A DNA stretch of 64,000 bases. Source: Thalassia testudinum. Its lineage: Eukaryota > Streptophyta > Magnoliopsida > Alismatales > Hydrocharitaceae. The position numbers and the translations under genes were made by a program. The notes below the pieces were generated by a model, which did no database searches, was not told the DNA's origin, and saw only the letters and a program-made list of their open reading frames with translations. Of the stretch, positions 1 through 11,539 are shown piece after piece. Within the stretch, counting starts at the first letter, position 1, and the number at the start of each line of letters is the position of its first letter. The stretch is from the NCBI GenBank assembly GCA_037157565.1, contig JAZHRO010000063.1:89680001-89744000 (forward strand). Direction: 5' to 3'.

Positions 1-414
1 AATTAGGTGGTTGCAAGATTAAGGCCTTGGTCATAGAGTCCTTAAGAGTCTGATAAGATCGGGTGTAATCAAGTGTAAAATCAAATGTGCTATCCTTTGT
101 CAAAAGATTTAGTAGGGGCCTAGAAATATTCCAGAAATCCTTTATATATCTTCTATAAAAGCCAACAAACTCCAAGAAAGATCTAACTTGTCGAACCGAT
201 CTAGGAGGTGGTAGATTGGAGATCAAATCAACTTTAGCTTAGTCGACTTCCAAGCCTCTTCCAGACACAATATGTCCAAGTACAATCCCTTCTCGGACCA
301 AAAAATGGCTCCTTTTCCAACTTAAGACTAGGTTCACTTCTATACGTCTCCTTAAAATCTTCTCTAGGTTGCTTAAACATTCATCAAAGGAACCTCCAAA
401 AATTGAAAAGTCGT
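1..414 (-). pseudogene. Element D: C-terminal part of Athila-type reverse transcriptase
   Basis: Read on the minus strand, this stretch gives the RT segment after the catalytic aspartates (DFSIFGGSFDECL, then a KSHFLV-like and a VLGHIVSG-like motif) followed by the RT connection region (FYRRYIKDF). This is the usual Athila arrangement. It starts abruptly at 414, where LTR sequence begins. The matching upstream half of the RT, ending in the codons for Met-Asp-Asp, resumes at 23,730, so element A is inserted in the catalytic motif. D's RNase H, integrase and 3' LTR should lie left of the window. Identity as RT is secure. The pairing with 23,730 rests on the reading order and an imperfect AGTCG/AGTCA target duplication. 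Confidence 0.85.
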
Positions 415-2231
415 TGATAAGCAAATATTTCGTGCGAGAAAAATGATTTAAGGTCATTGCGTTGCAGAAAATTTGCTATCAAATAATATACTGAAACTCT
501 AGTGAGTTCCGAGTCGAACACGGGGAGGCTACGTTCGATTTTTGGAAATCCGCATTGGTTTATTTTTTTATATTTTCTATCTAAGAGATTGGATCAAAAT
601 ATTTCTAACTAGTCTATTCTATTCTACTTGCAGCAAAATAAAGAAAGAGAGAAATTACTTCTATTTCTAAACAAATGTTTATTACAAATTATTTGCTACA
701 AAAACACTATGAGAAATTGCAATCTAAAGTAGAAAGCAGTAAAAAGATAGGGGAAGAGAAGTTATCCTCCTTGACGATTGCTTGGAGGACGAGCTGGTCG
801 AACGACGCTTGGAGGAAGAGGAATAGAGATAGAGGAAGGAGGACGAAGCTGGATGAAGAGGGATGGGGCAGGACGTCATTGTTGCGGGATTCGCTTTCGA
901 AACAGGGATGAGAAGATAGCTGATGGGAGCTTTGTGAATAGGATGAGATGTGGGAAAAATTTTGTTTTTACTCTAGCGAAGCTACTCATAGCTTGGGAGT
1001 GCTAGATTGATCTTTAGAACACTATCCTTAGCTCTTAGGAGAGGTGAGAAGAGAAGGAAGGGATGAAGGTGAAGGAGGGGATGTGTAGGGTTTAGAGGAG
1101 AAAGGCATTTTCAACCTTGAAATTAATGGTAAGGCCTTTATTGACGCATGCAACTGTTGGTGAAGGTAGATGTGGCCGTTGGCGCGTGTTGAAGGAGGGC
1201 CCTTTGATCAAGATTAAACGGCCAAGGATCAGGTGCTCATCAAACATTTACGTTACTCACTTTTTAGATCAACCACAGCCGTTGGATCACACGTGGATAG
1301 TTTTGATCGAGCGCCTCTTGAGCTGTTGATAAGGTGCGTTAGATCGTGCATTCGGATGTACATCAGATTGTACGTGCTCATTCGACGCTTGAGATCATGC
1401 CACATCGACGCCTCTGGTCAACCCGATCGCCATCCAACGGATGTATTTCACCCATGCGCGCTTCAGTGGATTAAATCCTCGCGTGGGGCTTCGAACACGT
1501 GCCTCACGCTGTGGATGAGGCGATCGACCACTGTGCTACGATCACAAGTGTGTGTAGTTTCTTGCTTTCCTCCCATGTGCTCTCAGCCATTGGATCTTGA
1601 TCCAATAGTTGAGATTGCATCTTAAAGTCTTCTTTAAGCTGCGTGAGGGGCACGGCGAGGATGCATCTCAGCCGTTGGATTGAAATCCAATGGCTGGGAT
1701 TTGATGAAGTGTAGATGAGGGGAGGGTAGTAGTGGCTTGTGGGCGATCTTGGGCAGTTAGGATGGTGTCACGTGGCACGGTCTGAGTCATCCTTCTTTTG
1801 CTCGTAGGTGGTGTCACGGATGTTGGATTGATTTGATTTTCGCATCGTTGGGTTGCGATCATCTATCCAAACCCATCCATGCAGTTGGATTTGTCCTCTG
1901 ACATCCAAATTTTCACTGCCTTGCCCCTTGGATTTTGATCTTCTGTAGCTTGTATAAGATGCTATGGATGTCGGATTGGGGTGATTTCGAAGGCATTGGA
2001 CTTTGATCATCACTCTGACCACATCCGTATGGTTAAATCTTCAATCTGAAGTCCATAATATTGTTGCCTTGTCCCCTAGCCATTAGAATAATAAAATTAA
2101 TATATAATTTATACAAATTAATCTAAATGCATGATGATGCTTGTTATACAATATTTATAATGTTGGATGGTTCTATGGACCTACGAACATGTGTAAATAT
2201 GCAATTTAAGCCACATAGATGTGTACACATC
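415..2231 (-). repeat. 3' LTR of element A
   Basis: On the plus strand it begins TGATAAGC and ends GTACACAT. It matches the split 5' LTR at 11,540-12,744 and 23,094-23,729 over its whole length, including the CAGCCGTTGGATT inverted repeat near 1,665-1,700. The TATA box seen in the 5' copy (12,230-12,236) is removed here by a small deletion near 1,090. Short frames inside it are not genes. Confidence 0.85.
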
Positions 2232-3574
2232 ACATTCCATGCCTATCTTTTGCAAGTTCCTATCAAAACTACACTACATGTTATTTATAAATGAAACTAG
2301 GATCAAATTACTTAGGCAACAGTTATTTATCAACCCTAGAAAATTTCAACTAAGGATCTAAAGTACAAAGAGTCAACAGTGCCTAAGTGCCTGCCAGAAT
2401 GTAGATTGCTTAGGCCCTCACCTTATTCAAAAGCAAGTACATTTTTTTTTCTTTTCTAATTTTTTTGGATTTTTGAATTTAGAGTTTCGGGTAGCTTTCT
2501 ACGGCTACCCAATCCACCAAAGACTGGAAAAGAACTCTAAATGCTAAGCATCTTATTGTGAAAATGTAATAGACTCACTAATTGGCAATTAGAATGAACT
2601 TTAGGTTTCTACAATCCTAGGTTACCCTTACAAAAAATTTTGCCTAAAGGTGTATCTATTTGACTAGTATCTTTCTCCGTACTTTTATTTTCATGGGGTC
2701 AACACAAGGGCGAAACCAATGTATATCTCCCTGGATTATTCTACTTCCCTGCTCTCCCTTAGGTGTTTGAGAATTATTTTGTGCATTTTTTGAGTTGGGC
2801 TATGGCCAATTGGCAATGGGGTGTCAAACCCATGATAACTTGCTAGCCATACTCGTGTAGTGAAATGTGGCTTATCTTTTCTCCTTTTTCTATTTTTTTC
2901 ATTTTTTTTAGCAGGTGGCTTTCCTGATCTAAGATTTACCTAAAGGTAATAGTCAAAGAGAATGGGTCGCGTGGCTAGGCTTTAGACACTCGGATATGAG
3001 GGTTTATTGACAGCAATGCGCCAACCATACCACCCTAAAAAGTTAATTAGCTACCTAATTTTTTGTTAAAATCGCCAAAAAGTGAGTCAGTGCAGATAGT
3101 GTGCAGATGCTTAGATTATAAGTTCCCTCAAATCAGAGACCGGGTTGATAAGTCGTAAACTTATCACCCCAATAAACTTAAGTTGGTGAGGACTCAAGCA
3201 ACAGGTCCACATTTTAGTGGACACTCGGACTGATTAAGCCCGAAGACCTGAAGAGTCTAAGTGTTCAGGTCCTATTGTATCATTTTCTAAGGTTGAAAAA
3301 ATTATAATGCCTAAGTTCTATTTTCCTAATTTAATTTTTTTGTATAAATAAAGAGAAAATAAAAGAAATCTACAAAATAATTTAGAAATGAATCCACCCC
3401 CCCATGCCTAGCTTATGCAATGTCCTTATTGTAAATTAGAGGCATAGCAAAGGGCAGAATAAGAAAAATATCACTTGCATTCCATGATGCTCTGGTCAGC
3501 TCTGAGATAGATTATACAAATGCTGAGCTTATTGCCATCAGCTAGGCAGGGTTAGGCCAAAAATAGTTAGATCA
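2232..3574 (-). other. 3' non-coding region and polypurine tract of element A
   Basis: This lies between the end of integrase and the 3' LTR. On the minus strand it ends in a purine-rich tract (AAAAGATAGGCATGG) immediately before the LTR. The same tract and the 1.3 kb before it recur at 20,010-21,428 in element C. I see no envelope-like reading frame, although some Athila elements carry one here. Confidence 0.75.
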
Positions 3575-4345
3575 AGGTCAAGGCAACCTTGTCTAAGACA
3601 GGTTCAGGAATAACACGGTCAACATAAGGTTTGAGACGTTGTCCGTTGATCTTAAAAGAGTTACCCGTCTTTGGGTCAGAAATCTCAATGGCTCCATTTG
3701 GAAATATCCGATCAATAATGAATGGGCCATTCCACTTGGACCGAAGCTTGCCGGGACAGAGCTTAAGTCGAGAATCAAAGAGCTAGACCTTTTGATTCGG
3801 CTCAAAGCTCTTGCAGGAAATTAATTGGTCATGAAGAGCTTTGGTCCTTGCCTTATAGATCCTGGCATTCTCATATGCATCATTTCTAAGTTCTTTCAAC
3901 TTAGATAGTTGGAGTTTCTTGGTCTTCCCGGCTAAGTCTAAGTCAAAATTGCATTTCTTTATTGCCTAGAATGCCTGATGTTCAACTTCTACGGGTAGAT
4001 GACATGCTTTGCCATACACCAGATGGATCAGAGACATGCGAATAGGCATCTTGTACGCTGTACGATAGGCCCAAAGAGCATCATCATGCTGTTGAGTCCA
4101 GTCTTTCCTATCACACCTAACCATCTTTTGCATGATGTTCTTGATCTCCCGATTGGAGACCTTGGCTTGTTCGTTCATCTGGGGGTGGTAAGGTGTGGAA
4201 ATTCAGTGATTCATCCTATATTTAGCCAGTAAATTTCTAAACTGGGTATTACTGAAATGACTGCCACCATCACTGATGATGGCTCTCAGAATCTCAAACT
4301 AACTAACGATATTCTTTTTTACAAAGTCGATGACCACCTTGTGGT
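3575..4345 (-). pseudogene. Element A integrase, C-terminal part
   Basis: The minus-strand reading gives the second part of an Athila-type integrase core: a SDGGSHF motif, YHPQMNEQ, a run ending in [11 protein letters not shown] and [11 protein letters not shown], then the C-terminal GPFII-like segment ending near 3,590. The second catalytic Asp is visible. The catalytic Glu position falls in a drifted stretch ([11 protein letters not shown]). In-frame stops and frameshifts are present. The N-terminal part continues at 5,404, beyond the solo LTR. Confidence 0.85.
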
Positions 4346-5403
4346 TGTTAGTACCCTTATTTTAATATAACAAAATTATGTTTTATTATGGATTGACCAT
4401 TACAGGTTTAGTCAAATATATGGGATGGATGCCTCATCATCATCACCATAGCCTTTAAGGAAGAAAATGGCTCAAGACTTGAAGATTTACTTGAAGATCT
4501 TTTTACTTTTACTGAGTCTAGAAATTTGTACGGAACCTCAAAAAGAGAAACAAACGTAAGCTTTCTATCTTCGTAAAAATCTTTTTACCTATCCTTGATC
4601 AAGCAAATTAATTCCTTTGATCGACTAATTATTTATTTTAATCGATCAATACCTCTAACGGTCATATTTCATTTTGATCGATCAAACCAATTTTCTTAAT
4701 TGATCGTATTTACTCCAACGGTCAAATTTCTTTCGATATCAGCCTTGGGTCGATCAATGTATTTATTTAATCGACCAAATATCTCTTTGATGAACCAAAC
4801 TTACTTTTTGATCGTCCAAACTCGTATTTCTAGAAATGCCGAAAAGTGCCTATAAATAGGTCTGACGACCCTCCTCTCAAAATACACCTCAAGAGTTTTC
4901 AAAAGAGAAAAATGCCTATACTCTCCTACTTTCGCGCCTCTGCGCCTACAACTACTACAATCTAAAGTACGCTCGCTCTCTTATGATTAAAGAAAGCTCG
5001 GTTTGTCATTTAATATTTTTGAGGTTCCGTAGGAATATTGTTATATTACTTTATTTCTATTGTTTTGATATGGGATTCTAAGTTATGTTGGAAGTCCCAT
5101 TGTTCTTCTCTCTGTCAGGTGTAAGAGAAGATGTTCTGTAAGAGGTTGTACCACTCTTGTTCAAGTGGTATATTAGTGGATTTGACTAGCGTTGACTAAT
5201 CAAGAAAATCCTAAGCTGGGAGGCTTAGGTACTGGTTTTTGCCCGTAAGGGTTTCCATTCTAAATCAGGTGTTATTTTTCTGGTTTATGCTTGTATCATT
5301 TTTTATCTATGGTGAATGCTTTTAAGTTAAAATTTTGAATTGATACTACATATTCACCCCCCTCTAGTGTATACTTATCCTTAAGGTTTCGCTCGCACTC
5401 ACA
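4346..5403 (+). mobile_element. Solo LTR, probably Ty1/copia
   Basis: A 1,058-bp insertion starts TGTTAGTACCC and ends CTCACA, flanked by a perfect 5-bp duplication GTGGT (4,341-4,345 and 5,404-5,408). It splits the integrase of element A. A TATAAATAGG box lies at 4,851. The 3' end has a C-rich, A/T-flanked stretch (TTCACCCCCCTCTAG) typical of copia LTRs. No internal domain or second LTR is present, so it is a solo LTR left by recombination. Copia assignment is by LTR style only. The strand is taken from the TATA box. Confidence 0.85.
4851..4860 (+). promoter_or_regulatory. TATA box of the copia-type solo LTR
   Basis: TATAAATAGG lies about 500 bp inside the LTR, after an array of GATCGATCAA-like repeats, where an LTR promoter is expected. 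Confidence 0.6.
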
Positions 5404-5770
5404 GTGGTCATTGGTTTGGGTGGGAATTGCCTCAATCCAGTTGGACATGTAATCAACAGCAACCATAATATACTGGCATCCAAATGAAGGAAGGGTCCTA
5501 TGAAGTCGATGCCCCAAACATCGAAAATTTCAACAGGAAGGATCGGGTTGAGGGGCATCATTTCTCTTTTGGCGATGCTCCCGAGTGCTTGACATCGGGA
5601 ACATGACCTCGAGAAATCTTGGGCATTTTTAAATAAAGATGGCCAATAAAACTCAAATTGCAGAATCTTTGTGGCCGTCTTCTTCTCAGAAAAATGTCCA
5701 CCGCACGCAAATGCATGGCATAACTCAAGTATACTCAAGAACTCATTTTTTGGGACACGTCGACGAAAAA
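5404..5770 (-). pseudogene. Element A integrase, N-terminal zinc-binding part
   Basis: The minus-strand frame contains the HHCC-type zinc-binding region (CHAFACGGHF, then CSRCQALG) followed by the first catalytic Asp segment (GIDFIGPF) and a WIEAIPTQTND motif, where it is cut by the solo LTR. The next residues continue on the other side, near 4,340. In-frame stops are present. Confidence 0.85.
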
Positions 5771-6418
5771 TTTGACTAGAGCCGATGTGGTACAGCTCAG
5801 GGTCATCCTAAAAATAATATTTGGCCTTGGATACAAGTCTATCCCATTGTTGCTTGGTCCAGTCCTAGGGGGCTTGACCAATGACCAAATAGTTGACAAT
5901 GTCTGCAAACCAAGGGGTTTGGACACCCGAGACTATAAGGATAGTCTTGTTCGGAAAAGTGTTAGTAATAGAAATATCCAGACGAGGAGAATCAATTAGG
6001 ATTCTTGAAAGATGATCCACCACTACATTTTTTGCACTGGCTTTGTCCTTATTTTCAAGATCAAATTTTTTAAGCAATAAGATCCATCGTATGAGCCAGG
6101 GCTTGGCATCCTTTTTGGCCAAGAGATGTTTTAAGGCTGAGTGGTCGGAATAAATTATAACATGAGATCCTAAGAGAAGCCTTAAACTTTTTTGGAGTAA
6201 AGACTACGGCTAGAAATTCCTTTTTCGTGACAATATAGTTCCTTTGGTCCTTGTCCAGAGTCTTGCTAGCGTAGTAGATGACAGAGGGCTTTTTATCAAT
6301 CTTCTAACCCAAGACAACCCTGACCGTGTAATCAGAAGTGTTGGTCATAATCTCAAATGGGGCTGTTCAGATGGGTGGTTGCAACACCGGGGCACAGGTG
6401 GCTGCCATTTTAAGTGAA
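5771..6418 (-). pseudogene. Element A RNase H domain
   Basis: Minus-strand fragments match the Athila RNase H: a segment with YSDHSALKHL-like residues near 6,140 and a DKASAKNVVVDHLSR motif near 6,000-6,050. The region carries several stops and frame changes. It lies between RT and integrase, as expected. Confidence 0.75.
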
Positions 6419-7330
6419 TTAAATGCTGTGTAATGATTCGTAAAACTCAAACAACTTGTCTTTGGCTAGAAGGTTACTTAAAGGCTGAGCAACCATCGAG
6501 AAGCCCTTGATGAACCTCAGATAAAAACCCACATGACCAAGGAATGAGCAGATTTGTTTAACAGATGTGGGTGTGGGAAGTTTAGAGATAGCATCCACCT
6601 TGTCTTTGTCAACTCCAATTCCCTGATTAGAGACTACATGACGAAAGGCGATGCCTTCTTGTGTCATGAAGTGACTCTTTTCCTAGCTAGGGACCAATTG
6701 CATTTGGATACATCTCTTACGGATCAATTCCAAGTCAGTTAGGCATTTTCGAAAGAATCTCCAAAAATGGAGAAATCATCCATGAATATCTTAAGACAAT
6801 CTCCCAACATATCGGAAAAAATGGCCATCATGCACCTTTGAAAAGTCGCAGGTGCATTACAAAGCCCAAACGACATTCTACAGAATGCAAAGGTTCCATA
6901 GAGACAGGTGAAAGTCATCTTTTCCTGGTCTTCAGGGTGGATAGGAACTTGGTTATATCCCGAATAACCATCTAGGAAACAAAATACTTTTGCCTGGCTA
7001 ACCTCTCAAGGATTTGATCGATGAAGGGTAATGGGAAATGATCATTTTTGGTGGCTGTGTTCGGGTTCCTATAATCATTACAGACTCTCCAAGTAGGATC
7101 TGAATAGGTTGTGATAGATTCCCCCTTTTCATTAATCACTATGGTTATCCCTGCTTTCTTGGGAACAATTTGCACGGGGCCAACCCAGGGACTATTCGAG
7201 ATTGGGTATATAATTCCTGCATCGAGCCACTTGATGATTTCCTTTTTGACCACTTCTCGCATATTGGGGTTTAATCTCCTTTGCATCTGGCGAGAAGGGT
7301 AGGATCCATCTTCCATATAAATGCGGTGAT
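6419..7330 (-). pseudogene. Element A reverse transcriptase
   Basis: Reading on the minus strand gives the RT palm in order: VKKEIIKWLDAGIIYP, VPKKAG, VCNDYRNPN, FIDQILERLA, a FLDGYSGYNQ-like run, then the MDDFSIFG region near 6,760 and the downstream IGSFLGHVGFYLRFIKGF connection. Length and order fit an Athila RT. Stops and frameshifts break it into at least three frames. Confidence 0.88.
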
Positions 7331-8410
7331 TACAATAAGATGTCTCGTTCCCCCTAAGCTCATGAATGGTCCAACCAATTACCTCTTTATTATTTTTAAG
7401 GACCTTAATAAATTTCAATTCTTGCTCCTTAGTCAATTTTGCACTGATAATGATAGGGAGTGTCTTTTTAGGTCTTAAGAACTTATATTTTAAACTCTTA
7501 GGCAATGGTTTTAGCTTAAGCTGGGGCAGGCTCAGAATAGAGGGTAGGGACGATGCTGATAAAGACTCATCAAGATGGTCTAGAGGAAGAGGTTGGGAAT
7601 GAATAAAATAAATAACCTCTTTGGGGTGTGGCAGGTTTGCCATAGAGGGTTGTGGGTCAAACTCATTAGTGTGTTTAGAATCCTCAAGAATAGTGATAGC
7701 CAAACATGTCTCAATATAATAATCGGTATCCTCGAGTTCCTCAATATATCTACAATCCTCAAATTTACTTATTGACTTAAAATGTCAAGTGTCAATTTTT
7801 TGTCTCCAAAGGTGAACTCCATGCTACCGCTTTCACAACTTATGTTGGCCTTAGCAGTAGCGAGGAACAGATGCCCCAAAATGATGGGCGTGTTCCTCAA
7901 TTCTTCAGGTACATCCATGTCAAGGATGAGGAAATCTATAGGAAAATAGAAATCCTTGACCTTCATGATAACATCCTCCAGAACACCTTTCGGGGTGGCC
8001 ATTGAATGGTCTGCTAGCTGCAGTGTTATTGAGGTTGACCTAGGTTCACCTAACCCAAACTTTTCATACAGGGAAGTCAGGATTAGGTTGATGGATGCAC
8101 CTAGATCCAAGAGCGTCCAATCAAAAGTGTAATCTCCGATGACACATGAAATCAAGGGGGCACTTGGATCTCTCTTTTTCTGAGGAAGGTGATGCAGGAT
8201 AAAAGAGCTAGCTTGCTCGAAGAGTTTCACTTTCCTCGAGGTATTTTCTTTTGGCTTATGCTTTTGAGTACATAAATCCTTTAAGAACTTAGCGTATGTT
8301 GGGATATGCCTAATAGCATCGAGGAGCGGGATATTGATTTGTACATTGTTGAATATATTCAAGAGATCCTCATTGCTATCTATGGGTTTCTTCTTCATGG
8401 ATTTCAATAG
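7331..8410 (-). pseudogene. Element A aspartic protease and protease-RT linker
   Basis: A 212-codon open stretch (8,407-7,769) contains the retropepsin active site DLGAS near 8,105, followed by the conserved PIDFLILDM and PIILGHLFLATA segments. This is the protease of the Athila gag-pol. A linker of about 145 codons (to 7,331) leads into RT. The active-site Asp is retained, unlike in elements E, F and H. Confidence 0.88.
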
Positions 8411-10285
8411 GGCTTCAGGAAATGGGATATGGGTGGAGTTCTTAGTTTCAGGTTCCTAAGCCTTAGTATCTTCTTCGATTTTCTCCTTTTCTTCCTCAGG
8501 CTCACTAAGGTTTTGCTTACTAGATGAGGGTAATTTTGGGTCCTGGGTTTGCCTTCCACTCCTCAAGGTGACTGAGTTTGTAGACACATACAGGTTTGGG
8601 TCTTGGGGAGGGTTAGGAAAAATCAAAGGGGCTTGACTAGCTAGATATCCAGGATTAGAAGAAGAACTCTGCTCAACCACTTAAGCATATGCGTGTGAGT
8701 CTCTTTGATTCTCGTACCCTTAGGCTCTATTATCTTGATTTTGTACATTTTGGGGGTTGGGTAAGGGTTGAGATGGTAGAGATTCGGGCTGTCGGGTATT
8801 AGCAATAAGCCCGGATTGCAAGTGATGTTTTCATTTGTTGCATAAGTTGGAGCACGGATCCTTGCATCTCTACCATCTGCTAGTTTAGATCAGCTTGCCT
8901 TGCGGGTTGTTGGGCATTCCAAGTTAGTTGACTGACCTGGCTCAGGGGCAGTTGGGTATATGCATGACCCTGACCCATTTGTCTCTGAGGTGCATAATTG
9001 CTGAGGCGCATCTAGGCCTGTTGCCCTTGGTTTTTGCAGGACAAGTTAGGGTGGTTTCTCCAACCCGGATTGTAGGAGTTAGAATATGGGTTTGATCTAA
9101 CATTCTCCTGTACAGCATACACATCCTCATAGGGTAAGTATGGCGGGTGAGAAGAAGAAATTAGGATCAAAGGCCCCAGTTTGGAACCCATGGGGTTCCG
9201 AGAAGCGTTGGCTCATAGGTTAAGTCGTCTCTAGTTGATTTACGAACTCTCGTCTTATGGGAGCTCGTGAAGAATGGAATCTTAAATTTTGGGATTGAGT
9301 GGCTGTAGAAGTGTTTCCAGAATTTCTAGCCACCACTCCTTCATTCTTTTAGCAACCAAGTCCACCTTATCAAGTTTATTACAAATCAATTTCATATCAA
9401 ATGAATGAGAGTCCTAGACCACATTAGCATTTGATTTGGGTTGTTGAGACTGGTTGAAGGTTTACATGGAGGTATGATTTATAGAATTCTCGCTCATTTC
9501 CTTGAACAAGTCATGTGCACTGTTTGCATCCTTATTGAGGAAATTGCCTCCGTAAGAAGCGTTCACATGATTATGGAGTTGATTCGTCAACCCGTGATAG
9601 AAAATCTGCATGAGTTGCCATTTCGGCACCTCGTGGTGTGGACAATTCCACAGTAGATCTTGGAATCGCTCCTAGGCACGATGAAGCAGTTCCCTCGATC
9701 GCTGGACGAAAGTAGTAATCACTTGTCGTAGAGCATTGGTACACCCAACAGTGAAGAATTTCTTCAAGAAGGCCAATTTAAGATCATTCCATGTATTTAT
9801 CATCCTCCTAATTGTTCAGTACCAATGTGCAGCCTTATCCTTGAGAGAGTGGGGGAAAGCCTCATGATCATCTGCTCCTCATCCACATTTCGCTCTTTAG
9901 TGGTTTGGACCAAGGTGGCCAAGTCCTCTAAATGCTGAAGTGGGCCCTTGAGGCCAAGCCCATGAAAATGTTTGATTAGGCTTAATACATGGGGCTTGAT
10001 TTCTACATCTCTGAGAGGAATCAGAACACTAGGACATTCTCCATAATTTGAAGGATCATAAAAATCCTTCAAGGGCTAAGAGCCCTGACCATTCATGCGC
10101 TGGAACCATTCTTGCATCTGTTGTAATTATTCCAACTGCCTTTGAATTAGCTCTTGCTGGTTTGGAGGTCAGGAAGGTGGTTGTAGGTCAACAATGGGAT
10201 CTGCTTAGCTAAAACTCAACCTACAGCTCCTTGAATGGTCTAATGGTCCTTCCAATCGGGGGTGCAATGACCTTCTTCCATGCAT
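8411..10285 (-). pseudogene. Element A gag
   Basis: I place the start at the ATG at 10,285, because the same N-terminus (MHG or MHD, then PxLEG) appears in D (27,362) and F (41,528). Next come the conserved KDFYDPSNYGE segment, a LIKHFHGLGL capsid-like segment, and a proline/glutamine-rich tail running into protease. No CCHC zinc knuckle was seen, as is usual for Athila gag. Multiple in-frame TAG and TAA codons interrupt it. Confidence 0.82.
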
Positions 10286-11518
10286 ACACTAGAAGGAAGT
10301 CAAAAGGACAGGAGAATGGAGCCCTGTAGTACAAAAAATACAGGATTGTCCTTAAGTTGTGTAGCCTAAGGACCTATGCTTCAAGGTATACTCTAACCAC
10401 ACCATGAATTTTTGTTGTCCTTAATCTAGAAGCTAGTTAAGTTGGGCTGGTGAAGTAGGGGGAGTGTGTCCCGAAGGCCACAAATGATGTGAAACCCCTA
10501 CTTGCTTAAGTTGTTTGACATTCAGGCCCCCTAACTTAGCACCTTCTGGAGAAAGCAGACGTCACAAATTCGAGTTATGGTCTAGAGATGTACCTTGAAA
10601 CAAACTCAATGAATCCTAGGGCCAACGTCTACTCAATTTTAAGTTAAGGCCTAAGATTATAGTGCTTTCGGAATGTGATGGGTCCTTAAAATGGGTTGTG
10701 CCTTTAATGATTGATTAAATGTGTGTGCGTGCACAACCACTGATTTTTAAGCAAGATTATTAAAGATACAATGAATTTTAGGGTTCAAATATTGCTAAGT
10801 AGCTTTTAGGGTTTAAATTTAGATATATTCAATCAAGTTCAGAAGGCACACCAAGTTTTGAAAGCACTGGTGAGGATATATTCCTTTAAAATTCCAAAAA
10901 ATGTGGAGTGCCTGGCTTAGCCCTAAAAATATAATCTTGCAGAGCAAGCTATTGGATGAATGAATTTTATAATTAATTGGTGCGGCCCAAACAACTCATA
11001 CAATTGGCCTTGTTGCACCGTTGGATTGAGGCACACCAAAAGTGGTTAACCTATTCTAATTTCTACTCTTTTATATGTGTATTAGTGCATTTATCAGTTC
11101 CATAGGTTCGAATCCCAGTTGAGTAGATAAAATCAAAGGAGGTTGTGTGCCTCAAGTGTGTGGGTGTATATAGTGTATATGCTTAATAAATCCCACAATC
11201 AAATCAGAAAGACTTTTTCTTTTTTGTAAGCGGGGGTGAGGTGGGTGGAGGTGACAATCAAGATAAACAAATCTAACCTAGGGTTTATGAAAACACCTAA
11301 GTGGATCCAGGTCTTAATTAGTAATGTGGTGAAAAATGAAACCAGTGTGAGGGGGAATGTGGGGTTGCACTTAAAAACCATCTACCTGCACTTTGCTTCG
11401 ATCTACCGCTCTTGGATCTCGTTGATAGGGTACCTGCAAGATAATAGATCAAAGAAAAGAGAAGTTAGATAATAAATAAGTGCAAGAAATACACAGAAAA
11501 GAATTAAAGTTCGTTGCC
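10286..11518 (-). other. 5' leader of element A
   Basis: This non-coding leader lies between primer site and gag. It is clearly related to the leader of element C (17,069 onward): both contain GGTACCCTA near the primer site, a run reading AACCTAG then GGTG/GTGC with TTTTATAAACCCT-like sequence, and a later block around CCTTAGG/GGGTTTAGG. I see no gene. Confidence 0.7.
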
Positions 11519-11536
11519 TCATCGGCAACGGTGCCA
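11519..11536 (-). other. Primer binding site of element A (tRNA-Asp)
   Basis: On the minus strand it reads TGGCACCGTTGCCGATGA, close to the complement of the plant tRNA-Asp 3' end (TGGCGCCGTTGCCGGGGA). It lies three bases from the LTR edge at 11,540. Confidence 0.85.
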
Positions 11537-11539
11537 AAA

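Noticed and set aside
675..1005. Two overlapping 75-78 codon frames in the element A LTR
   Set aside because: They lie in LTR sequence repeated at 11,800-12,100, where the frame is not conserved.
2232..3574. Envelope-like third ORF of element A
   Set aside because: Looked for because some Athila elements have one after pol. Only non-coding sequence shared with element C is present.
11519..11536. Possible tRNA-Asp gene fragment
   Set aside because: Only the 18 bases complementary to the tRNA 3' end are present, next to an LTR edge: a primer site, not a tRNA gene.
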